In this document: in pieces, positions 1-7,456 of the stretch
How positions within the stretch are numbered: the stretch's first letter is position 1
Layout of the letters: every line of letters starts with the position of its first letter
NCBI RefSeq assembly: GCF_022095675.1
Contig: NZ_JAHYSG010000094.1
Location: 1 to 48,129, forward strand
Reading direction: 5' to 3'
Length of the DNA: 48,129 bases
Origin: Dactylosporangium sp. AC04546
Lineage (GTDB): Bacteria > Actinomycetota > Actinomycetes > Mycobacteriales > Micromonosporaceae
Notes under the pieces: generated by a model
The model's database searches: none
The model's input: only the letters and a program-made list of their open reading frames with translations
Told to the model about the DNA's origin: nothing
Translations under genes and position numbers: made by a program

Positions 1-79
1 CGGAGACCTCTTCAGTTATCGATCACCGCCACGCCGCAACATCGACGCCCTTACGAAACACGGCCTAGGGCCTGAACGC

Positions 80-1282
80 TCAGCGCTCCACGCTTCCGCG
101 ACCGGTGGGAACGGCTGACCCGTCGGCCGGCAGCGTGACCAGCAGCGACGTTCTGCCGGGCGCCGGGCCTGCCAGCCGTAGTCGTCCGCCGAGGGCCTCG
201 ACCCGGTCGACGAGGCCCACGAGGCCGACGACTCCCGAGTCGAGGGCCGCGTCATCGCCGCCGGTGCCGTCCTCGTGGATCGACAGCTCGAGCATTTCGC
301 GTGCGGTCGCGGTGGCGGGGGTGACGTCGACGTCCACGGTGACGGCGGAGGCTTGTGCATGCTCGGCCACGAGGGTGAGCGCCTCGGACACGGCGTGGTA
401 GGCGGCTGTCTCGACGCCGCCGCAGAACCGGCGTTCGGATCGAACGTTGATGGTGACCGGTATGGGGCTGCGGCGGGCGAGCGTCTTGAGCGCGGCCGGG
501 AGGCCGCGCTGCGCGAGGATGGCCGGGTGCAGGCGACGGGAGATCGCCTGCAGATCCTCGTAGGCACGCGTCAAGCCCTCGATGGTCCGTCCGATCCGCG
601 GCTTGAGCCCGCTGTGATCGTCACCTATCAGCCCTTCCAGGGTGCGCAGTTCGAGGCCGAGCGAGACGAGACGTTGCTGGACGCCGTCGTGCAGGTCGCG
701 TTCGAACCCGCGGCGCACGTCGTCGGCGGCACGGACGATGCGGGCCCGCGACGCGTTGAGCCGCATCCGGCTCTCGGCGTTGACGACCGCGGCGGCGACG
801 AGGTCGGTGACTTCGACCAGACGGCCTTCGGTGCCGAGTGGTGGCGTGCGTTCGGACCAGTGAACAACCAGTGCGCCCCACACGCGGTCGTCGATCGTGA
901 TCGGCGCACCGATCGATACGATGCGGCCCGCCCGGCGCGTCGGTTCCGTGAGCTGGCGATGGCTGGCGGCGGAGCTGTCCAGGCGGGTCGGCCGGCCTCT
1001 GCACAGCACGAGCTCGGCGAGGCCGCTGCTGGCCGGGAGGCGCGGCCCCAGCACGGTCCGGGAGCCGTGATGCTGGGCGATCATGGTGGTACCGCCGGAC
1101 GCCTCGAACCGCAGCAGCTGCGTCGAGTCGGCATCGAGCAGTGCGGCCGTCATCGACGCGGCCGTAGCGATCAGGTCACGGCACGCAGCGGGCGATGAGG
1201 ATCGCGAACTGCTGGATGCGGTTTGCTCAGTGGCGGACTTCTGCAGGTTCATCGCGGCAGTGGCGTTCGCCTGCTGGTCCAT
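80..1282 (-). CDS. GAF-domain sensor histidine kinase (HisKA_3/NarL type)
   Basis: Predicted cytoplasmic two-component sensor kinase of 400 aa. Residues about 30-170 look like a GAF sensor domain. The dimerisation/phosphoacceptor motif ERDLHDGVQQRL follows with the phosphorylatable His near residue 198, then a C-terminal HATPase_c region with a DGTGG box. No membrane segment is visible, so the signal is probably cytosolic. I start at the ATG at 1282, preceded by GGGGTG, rather than 41 codons upstream, because the extra N-terminus is not GAF-like. The N box reads SEALTLVAEHA: the Asn that normally binds Mg-ATP is Leu (about residue 304). This makes kinase activity uncertain. A cognate LuxR-type regulator would be expected downstream, outside the window. 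Confidence 0.85.
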   Translation of the reverse strand: MDQQANATAAMNLQKSATEQTASSSSRSSSPAACRDLIATAASMTAALLDADSTQLLRFEASGGTTMIAQHHGSRTVLGPRLPASSGLAELVLCRGRPTRLDSSAASHRQLTEPTRRAGRIVSIGAPITIDDRVWGALVVHWSERTPPLGTEGRLVEVTDLVAAAVVNAESRMRLNASRARIVRAADDVRRGFERDLHDGVQQRLVSLGLELRTLEGLIGDDHSGLKPRIGRTIEGLTRAYEDLQAISRRLHPAILAQRGLPAALKTLARRSPIPVTINVRSERRFCGGVETAAYHAVSEALTLVAEHAQASAVTVDVDVTPATATAREMLELSIHEDGTGGDDAALDSGVVGLVGLVDRVEALGGRLRLAGPAPGRTSLLVTLPADGSAVPTGRGSVER

Positions 1283-1431
1283 GTGGCACCCCGGGTGGCG
1301 TCGGAAACGGTGGTCTGCGGTCGAACCTAACCGAATTTCGACGAGCAATTCGACGCAACACCTGTAAGCTTTGGGAATCTCAGCACAATCACCCGGATAC
1401 CTCACCCCGGCTCACATGTGGCGGACGTGAC

Positions 1432-1469
1432 GCAGCCCGCAGCGCACCGGGTCGTGCGCTGCGGGCTGC
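1432..1469 (-). terminator. Strong hairpin terminator of the metalloprotease gene
   Basis: A perfect 16-bp inverted repeat (arms 1432-1447 and 1454-1469) has a 6-base CGGGTC loop and starts about 20 bases past the protease stop codon. No T tract follows, as is common for actinobacterial terminators. The rest of the 206-base gap up to the sensor kinase start shows nothing else clear. Confidence 0.75.
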
Positions 1470-1488
1470 TGCCGACCTCGACCCCTGG

Positions 1489-2451
1489 CTACTTCCCGCC
1501 ACCGGCGCGGAATGCCACCCAGGCATCGCTCATCCGCTCGGCCTGCCCGGCGGTGAACATGTTCATGCAGGAGTCCTGCGAGTAGTCCATGAAGTTGTGG
1601 ATCGGGTCCAGCCCCGGAGCGCCGCAGGTGTCCGCGCCAACCGGGCAGTTGAACTGAGGGATGGCCTCGCGCGGGGTGTCGGCCACGAAGTCGCCGGACG
1701 CGGCGCAACCGTGCGCGAAGGTGTGCTCGAGCATCAGCCAGTGGCCGACCTCGTGCGTCAGGGTGTCGCCCTCGGCGTACTTGCCGGCCGTCCCGCCGGG
1801 CATCGACTCGTCGAGCATGACCACGCCGTCGATGTAGTCGCGGCCGTTGTTGTACCCCTTCGGGAAGTACGCCCAGCCGAGCAGCCCGCCGCCGATGTTG
1901 GCCGCGTACACGTTGAGGGTGCGGGCGTCGCCGGTGTACAGCGCCCGCTTCATGTCCCGCTCGTTCTTGCCCGGCACGACGGTGTACCAGTCGCTGTTCA
2001 CCGTCCAGGTCGTGCTGGTGAGCGAGAACCGGAACGGCGTGTCGGACGCGTCCGCAGCCGTACGGCCCGCGTGCGAATCGTTGAGCACCGCCATCTGTGC
2101 CGCGATCAGCGTGTTCCACCGGGCCGTCTCGGCCGCGCTGAACGGGTGATCGGAGATCATGTGAAAGACCGTGGGCACGGTGACGCTGCCGTTGGGCAGA
2201 CGCGGCGAATCCTTGATCACGCCGTAGGCGTTCGCTTCGTTCTTCGAGTACAGCTCCGGCTCCTGGGCGGTGGCGCCCTCGCTCATCCGCGCACCGCCGG
2301 TCCCACCGGCACCCGGGTCACACGCCGCGGCGCCCGCGGAGGCATGCACGGTACCCGCCGCGCCGGCCACGCTGGAGCCACCACCCGCCGCCACGACGGT
2401 CGCCAGGGCGGCGGTCATGACCGCAAGCCGTAGCGTTGATCTTCTGCGCAT
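1489..2451 (-). CDS. Secreted zinc metalloprotease, M43 (pappalysin/cytophagalysin)-like
   Basis: A 320-aa exported protease. An N-terminal signal peptide (basic RRR, hydrophobic run to about residue 30) precedes a low-complexity Gly/Ala stretch. The zinc site is HEVGHWLMLEH at residues 233-243: His233, Glu234, His237 and His243 are all present. A probable Met-turn, FMDYSQD, lies near residues 287-293. The domain also holds paired Cys, as in M43 enzymes. In the family the site usually reads HEVGHWLGLxH; here the Gly is Met. The start ATG has a good ribosome site (GGAAGGTG, 4 bases away). It is transcribed away from the FAD oxidase gene, from a 220-base shared intergenic region. Confidence 0.88.
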   Translation of the reverse strand: MRRRSTLRLAVMTAALATVVAAGGGSSVAGAAGTVHASAGAAACDPGAGGTGGARMSEGATAQEPELYSKNEANAYGVIKDSPRLPNGSVTVPTVFHMISDHPFSAAETARWNTLIAAQMAVLNDSHAGRTAADASDTPFRFSLTSTTWTVNSDWYTVVPGKNERDMKRALYTGDARTLNVYAANIGGGLLGWAYFPKGYNNGRDYIDGVVMLDESMPGGTAGKYAEGDTLTHEVGHWLMLEHTFAHGCAASGDFVADTPREAIPQFNCPVGADTCGAPGLDPIHNFMDYSQDSCMNMFTAGQAERMSDAWVAFRAGGGK

Positions 2452-2671
2452 CGTTCACCTTCCACAGACCGATGTAACAGGCGGGATCGCCGCCTCCCGG
2501 GATGAGAACACGCTGCGGTGGTGACGAGAAGACCTGTGTGCGGCAACCAGGGGTCGTTGTAGGGTTGACGGTCGTTCGCGGCGGCCGGTCGTCCGGCATG
2601 GGTTTAAGGCCCGGATTGCGGGTGATGTTGGCAGCCAGGCTTCGGGACTCGACCGGCTGGAGGGCCCAGCG

Positions 2672-4108
2672 ATGACAGTGAGGCTCCGCAGGCTCGACGG
2701 TGGCGAAACGGCGGTCACCGACGAGCGGATCGACGCACTTCGCGCGGCCTTCCACGGTCCGCTCATCACGCCGGATGATCCCGGATACGACGAGAGTCGC
2801 GTCGTGCACAACGCCATGTTCGACCGGCACCCCGGACTCATCGCCCGATGTTCGGGAGCGGCTGACGTGATCGACGCGGTGAACCTCGCTCGCGAACGCG
2901 ATCTGCTGGTCGCCGTGCGAGGCGGTGGTCACGGGATCGCGGGCCATTGCACCTACGACGAAGCCATGATGATCGACCTCTCGGCGATGCGGGGTGTCTG
3001 GGTGAACCCCGCCGAGCGGCTCGTCCGCGTCCAGGGAGGCGCGACCTGGGGAGACGTCGACCGAGAGGCCCAGGTCTTCGGCCTGGCCGTGCCGGGCGGC
3101 GTCGTGTCGACGACGGGCGTCGCCGGTCTGACACTCGGCGGCGGACTCGGGTGGCTCCACCGCAAGTACGGCCTCACCTGCGACAACCTCGTCGCCGCCG
3201 AGATCGTCACGGCCGACGGGACGCTCCTTCGGGCCAGCGAGACCGAGCACCCGGAGCTCTTCTGGGCACTGCGTGGCGGCGGCGGCAACTTCGGCGTCGT
3301 CACCGCCTTCGAGTTCCGTGCCCACCCGGTCGGACCCATCGTCATGTACGGGGCGGCGATGTACGCGGCGTCCGACGCGGAGGAGATCCTTCCAGCCTGG
3401 CGGGCCTGGACGGAGGGCCTGCCGGACGAGGTCACCAGCCGTGCGATGTTCTGGTCGATGCCTGCCACGCCGCTGCTGCCGCCGGAGGTACACGACCGGG
3501 ACGTCTTCATCACCGGGGCCGTGTACGCGGGCCTGCCGGACGAGGGCGCGAGGATTCTCAGACCGATCAGCGAATTCGGCACTCCGCTCGCCGACCTGAG
3601 CGGGCCAAAGCCGTTCCGGGAGGTCCAGCGGCTCTTGGACTGGATGTTTCCCAAGGGGCAGTCGCTCAGCTACTGGAAGTCGGTGAACGTGCGCGAGCTC
3701 GGCGACGACGTGCTCGACGTTGTGCTCCGCCGAGGACTCGATCGACCGCACCCCAGCACCCTGGTCCACGTGCCGCAGATGGGCGGCGCCGTGCAGCGCC
3801 TAGGGATCCACGACACCGCCTTCGGCGATCGGAGTGCGGCCTACATCGTGAGCATTGACGGCAACTGGATCGACGCCGCCGACACCGAGGCCAACGTACG
3901 GTGGGTGCGGGACGCGTTCAACGAGGTCAACGACCTGCCCTCGGCGGGCGGCGCCTACCTCAACTTCAGCGCCGACCTGGACAGCGCGGGCGGCACGTCG
4001 GCGTTCGGCGACAATCTGGATCGGCTTGCCCAGATCAAGCGCGACTTCGACCCTGAGAACCGTTTCCGGCTCAACAACAACATCCGGCCGATCGACGTCA
4101 GTTCCTGA
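2672..4108 (+). CDS. FAD-linked oxidoreductase, berberine-bridge (BBE) type
   Basis: A 478-aa oxidase of the vanillyl-alcohol-oxidase/PCMH fold. The FAD-binding half contains RGGGHGIAG, where His87 is the usual covalent FAD attachment site, and a second nucleotide motif GLTLGGGLGWLHRKYGLTCDN near residues 150-170. The C-terminal BBE motif FDPENRFRLNNNIRP, which closes over the flavin, is at about residues 458-472. No second Cys in the usual bicovalent position is obvious, so the flavin is probably attached by one bond. No signal peptide is seen. The ATG follows GGAGGG at suitable spacing. The substrate cannot be told; relatives oxidise sugars, alkaloids or polyketides. It stands alone, with no biosynthetic genes beside it. 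Confidence 0.9.
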   Translation: MTVRLRRLDGGETAVTDERIDALRAAFHGPLITPDDPGYDESRVVHNAMFDRHPGLIARCSGAADVIDAVNLARERDLLVAVRGGGHGIAGHCTYDEAMMIDLSAMRGVWVNPAERLVRVQGGATWGDVDREAQVFGLAVPGGVVSTTGVAGLTLGGGLGWLHRKYGLTCDNLVAAEIVTADGTLLRASETEHPELFWALRGGGGNFGVVTAFEFRAHPVGPIVMYGAAMYAASDAEEILPAWRAWTEGLPDEVTSRAMFWSMPATPLLPPEVHDRDVFITGAVYAGLPDEGARILRPISEFGTPLADLSGPKPFREVQRLLDWMFPKGQSLSYWKSVNVRELGDDVLDVVLRRGLDRPHPSTLVHVPQMGGAVQRLGIHDTAFGDRSAAYIVSIDGNWIDAADTEANVRWVRDAFNEVNDLPSAGGAYLNFSADLDSAGGTSAFGDNLDRLAQIKRDFDPENRFRLNNNIRPIDVSS

Positions 4109-4436
4109 TTGAGCGGTGTTCTTCCAAGCGAGTTGACCAGTAATTACGTTACTCGAAAATGGTGTGACGTATTTCGCCATGTCACCCCCGGCCGGTCGCG
4201 CCCCGTACGTTCCGTCGGCGCCGTGCTACACCCAGTGCGGAAATCGGAGCGTTGTAACGCGGCCGTTGACATGCACGCCCCTTCTGATATCGGATGATGT
4301 CCGAACAAGGTGGGAGTGTGTGGTAGCCGTGGCGGTCAGCCGAGAGGCGGCGGAGTAACCCACAGCTCCCCTTTGCCCTGGTTGGCCGTTGTCGTGGTCG
4401 CAGAACGACACAGGCCCGCCTGACGAGGTGAGGCGA
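4109..4436 (+). promoter_or_regulatory. Intergenic region with a candidate promoter for the PBP gene
   Basis: This 328-base stretch has no convincing gene. TTGACA at 4266-4271, with TATCGG 16 bases downstream, is a possible sigma-70-like promoter reading toward the penicillin-binding protein. The PBP ribosome site GAGGTGAGG lies just before 4437. This is a visual call only. Confidence 0.35.
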
Positions 4437-6839
4437 ATGAACTACGGCGACCCGACCGACCCACCGGACAGCGATACGCAGGTCGCGGGGGCGTCCGACG
4501 GGAGCGGATACGGCAGCCTCGGTCACGGCGGTCGCGACAACCCACCAGGGCGGCATCGGCGCCCCGCCGGGATGTTCGGCGGCCTGATCGGCCGCTTGAC
4601 CGGCCGCGGCGATGCCGGCGCGGCCGACAGTCCGCAGGCGAGCGGGCGACCGAAGCGGTGGCGCCGGCGCAACGTCATCATCGCCTCCACCGCCACCGTG
4701 CTGATGCTGATGGGCATCGGGCTGGTGGCCGGCACCTACTACTTCGACTCGGTCGACCTGCCGCCGGACCTCCAGATGTACGAGTCGACGACGATCTTCT
4801 ATGCCGATCACCAGACCCCTATGGCGAGGATCGGCGAAGAGAACCGGACCGTGGTCACCCTCGACAAGGTCCCCAAACACGTACAGCAAGCGGTCGTGGC
4901 CACCGAGGACATGACCTTCTACAGCAATGACGGCGTCGACTACAGCAGCATCGTCCGTGCCGCATGGAACAACTTCACCGGCGGTGAGCGGCAGGGCGCC
5001 TCGACGATCAGTCAGCAGTATGCCCGCAAACTCGCCGACCTCAAGGGCATCTCGTATGCGCGGAAGGTGCGCGAGGCGGTGATCGCGACCAAGCTGAATG
5101 AGGAATACGACAAGGACAAAATCCTTGAGCTGTACCTGAACGCGGTCTATTTCGGCCGGCATGCGTACGGGATCGAGGCGGCCGCGCAGGCGTACTTCGG
5201 CAAGCCGGTCAGCAGCCTGACGGTCGCCGAGGGAATGGTGCTCGCCGGCATGATCAAGGATCCGGAAGGCTCCGACCCGAAGAAGGGCAGCCCGTACGAC
5301 CCGACCCGGAACCCCGACACGGCCAAGGAGCGGTTCCACAACTACATCAAGCCCAACATGGTCCAACTCGGCTACCTGACCCAGCAGGCGGCCGACGACC
5401 TCAAGTACCCGGAAAACGTGATCAAGGTCGACCCCGTCGTGGACGCTCGGCTGCGTGCCCAGTGGGGCCTGGACAAGCCCGAGGGGCTGATCGTCCACCA
5501 CGTGATGGACGAGCTTTCCAGGATCACCGGGCCTGACGGGCGGCCCAGGTTCTCGTCCGACGAGATCCGCAACGGCGGCCTGCAGATCTACACCACGGTG
5601 GCCAAACCGATGCAGGACGCCGCACTGAAGTACGCCAGCGGCGCCACGGCTGACTCACCGCTGTTCGGCCAGCCGCCGAATCTTCAGGGCGCGTTGGTGG
5701 CCGTCGAGCCGGGCACCGGCCGGGTCCGTGCCTACTACGGCGGATCGCAGGGCGACGGGAGCGACTACGCCGCCTGGTACGCCGACCCGGTGCTGTCGGA
5801 CGGCAAGCCGGTCGATTTCGGTGCGCACCCCCCGGCCTCCTCGTTCAAGGTCTACACGCTGGCCGCGGGGCTCATCCAGGGGTACTCCATCGACTCCCAC
5901 TGGGACGGCACGAGCCCGAAGGACTTCCCGCGCAGCCACCGGATCACCGGCCAGAAGCCGGGCCCGGTGAAGAACAACGACGGCGGCTCGGCCGACTGCC
6001 AGACGTGGTGCACGCTGCTGGAGGCGACCGAGAAGTCGCTCAACACGCCGTACTTCGCGTTGGCGGAGGAGGTCGGCTGGCCCAAGGTGCTCGAGGTGGC
6101 CCGTGCGGCGGGGATTCGCTCCATGTGGCACCCGGAAAATGGCCGGCTGGACCTGGCCACCAAAAACCCGTCAGAGTTCGGTTTCAGCACAGAACTCGGC
6201 ATCGGCCAGTTCCCGGTGACCGTTCTCGACCATGCCAACGGCATGGCGACGTTCGCCGCCCGGGGCAAGGCGGCGTCGGTCCACTTCGTGCAGGAGGTGC
6301 AGAAGAAGGGTCAGCGTGTCTACGGGGAGACCGTCAACCCCAAGCAGATCCCCGGGTTCACCGACGCGATGGCCGACAACGTCACGTACGCGATGAGCAA
6401 GGTCGCCGCGGCGACCGCCTCCGACATGAACGGCCGGCCGGCGGCCGGCAAGACCGGCACCTGGCAGTTGCGCGACACGTCGGACAACGCGCACACCTGG
6501 ATGGTCGGCTTCACACCACCCGGCCGGGACAAGACCAAGACACCCGGACTGGCCGCCGCCGTGTGGATCGGCAACAAGAAGGACGAACAGAAGCTGGTCA
6601 ACAACAACGGCCAACGCCTGTTCGGCGCGACCATGGCGGCGCCGGTCTGGCGCAAGTTCATGAACGCGGCCCTGAACAAGACGGAAAAGGTCCAGCTGCC
6701 CTCCCGGTCGAGACCGGGCGGGGACCTCGAGGGCAACGGCATCCCGCCGGCAAACCACGGCAGGGACGGCGATCAGGGAAACAGGCCCTGCAGGCGGCCC
6801 GGACCGCGCTGCCAGACACCAGGACCGGGCAACCGGTAA
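4437..6839 (+). CDS. Class A penicillin-binding protein (glycosyltransferase + transpeptidase)
   Basis: An 800-aa bifunctional peptidoglycan synthase. A Gly/Pro-rich cytoplasmic tail is followed by a single membrane anchor (about residues 78-103). The GT51 domain shows ATEDMTFYSNDG with catalytic Glu157, and QGASTISQQYARK. The transpeptidase shows SSFK with nucleophile Ser468, SLN at 534-536 and KTGT at 672-675. Together these build glycan strands and cross-link peptides outside the membrane. The start at 4437 is chosen over an ATG 16 codons upstream because GAGGTGAGG precedes it. The last 45 residues are Pro/Gly/Arg-rich and low in complexity, with no recognisable PASTA domain. It stands as a single gene. 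Confidence 0.95.
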   Translation: MNYGDPTDPPDSDTQVAGASDGSGYGSLGHGGRDNPPGRHRRPAGMFGGLIGRLTGRGDAGAADSPQASGRPKRWRRRNVIIASTATVLMLMGIGLVAGTYYFDSVDLPPDLQMYESTTIFYADHQTPMARIGEENRTVVTLDKVPKHVQQAVVATEDMTFYSNDGVDYSSIVRAAWNNFTGGERQGASTISQQYARKLADLKGISYARKVREAVIATKLNEEYDKDKILELYLNAVYFGRHAYGIEAAAQAYFGKPVSSLTVAEGMVLAGMIKDPEGSDPKKGSPYDPTRNPDTAKERFHNYIKPNMVQLGYLTQQAADDLKYPENVIKVDPVVDARLRAQWGLDKPEGLIVHHVMDELSRITGPDGRPRFSSDEIRNGGLQIYTTVAKPMQDAALKYASGATADSPLFGQPPNLQGALVAVEPGTGRVRAYYGGSQGDGSDYAAWYADPVLSDGKPVDFGAHPPASSFKVYTLAAGLIQGYSIDSHWDGTSPKDFPRSHRITGQKPGPVKNNDGGSADCQTWCTLLEATEKSLNTPYFALAEEVGWPKVLEVARAAGIRSMWHPENGRLDLATKNPSEFGFSTELGIGQFPVTVLDHANGMATFAARGKAASVHFVQEVQKKGQRVYGETVNPKQIPGFTDAMADNVTYAMSKVAAATASDMNGRPAAGKTGTWQLRDTSDNAHTWMVGFTPPGRDKTKTPGLAAAVWIGNKKDEQKLVNNNGQRLFGATMAAPVWRKFMNAALNKTEKVQLPSRSRPGGDLEGNGIPPANHGRDGDQGNRPCRRPGPRCQTPGPGNR

Positions 6840-6869
6840 CCCTTCAGCTTCGCCCGTCGCCGTCCGACG

Positions 6870-7322
6870 TCACTGCGGTGTGAGCGTCGTGCGCCGCAGT
6901 CGCTGTACCCCGAGGTACGTCGCCGTGACGAGGAGCCCGACGTAGACGTCGTTCTCGAACCAGCCGAACGTCGTCTGCTGCTGCGGCCCGAACGTCGTCG
7001 GGTAGTAGAAGACGGAGATGCACAACAGCGCCGCGAGGTAGGCGAGCACCGACAGCTGCGCCACGCGCCCGGCCCGCCTGGCCAGCACCGCCGACCCGAA
7101 CCCCACGAGGTAGAACGCCCACGCGAGCGGGGTGGTCACGGTGAATGTCGGGTCCTCGATGCCCTCCACCCTCGCGTAGACGGTATGCCCCGCCGACAGG
7201 GTGAAGGCGGCGATGAGCACGTTCGACATGTGCCGGCCGTACGGCGCCGTCCGCGCGCTCAGCTGGCGGCCACTGGTGGTGTCGTCGGGGGTGGTCGATC
7301 CTCGGGTCGGTGCGGTGGTCAT
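6870..7322 (-). CDS. Small four-helix membrane protein, function unknown
   Basis: A 150-aa protein with a hydrophilic 30-residue Thr-rich N-terminus and about four hydrophobic helices (near residues 30-48, 65-85, 88-110 and 120-140). I do not recognise the family. The ATG at 7322 has GAGGAC upstream; the longer reading frame to 7409 lacks a ribosome site. It diverges from the large XRE/NB-ARC regulator across a 134-base gap, a common layout for a regulator and its target. That link is inference. Confidence 0.7.
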   Translation of the reverse strand: MTTAPTRGSTTPDDTTSGRQLSARTAPYGRHMSNVLIAAFTLSAGHTVYARVEGIEDPTFTVTTPLAWAFYLVGFGSAVLARRAGRVAQLSVLAYLAALLCISVFYYPTTFGPQQQTTFGWFENDVYVGLLVTATYLGVQRLRRTTLTPQ

Positions 7323-7443
7323 GGCCTGTCCTCTCGTCGTGAAGGCGGGATGCCGTCGGTTCCCAGCCTCGGGCCGCGCCGGGCGCCATCCCACCCACAG
7401 CAGGTCCACACCGGCGCCACAGCCGGTCGCGTCTCGCGTCGCC

Positions 7444-7456
7444 TAGCATCTGACCT
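7444..7456 (+). promoter_or_regulatory. Probable -10 box of a leaderless transcript
   Basis: TAGCAT at 7444-7449 sits 7 bases before the GTG at 7457, the usual distance from a -10 box to the transcription start. With no ribosome site present, transcription and translation of the regulator may begin at the same base. No good -35 box is visible. Confidence 0.45.

Noticed and set aside
2318..3769. A 483-codon frame opposite the FAD oxidase
   Set aside because: Antisense to an unambiguous BBE-type enzyme, and it also runs into the protease signal-peptide region.
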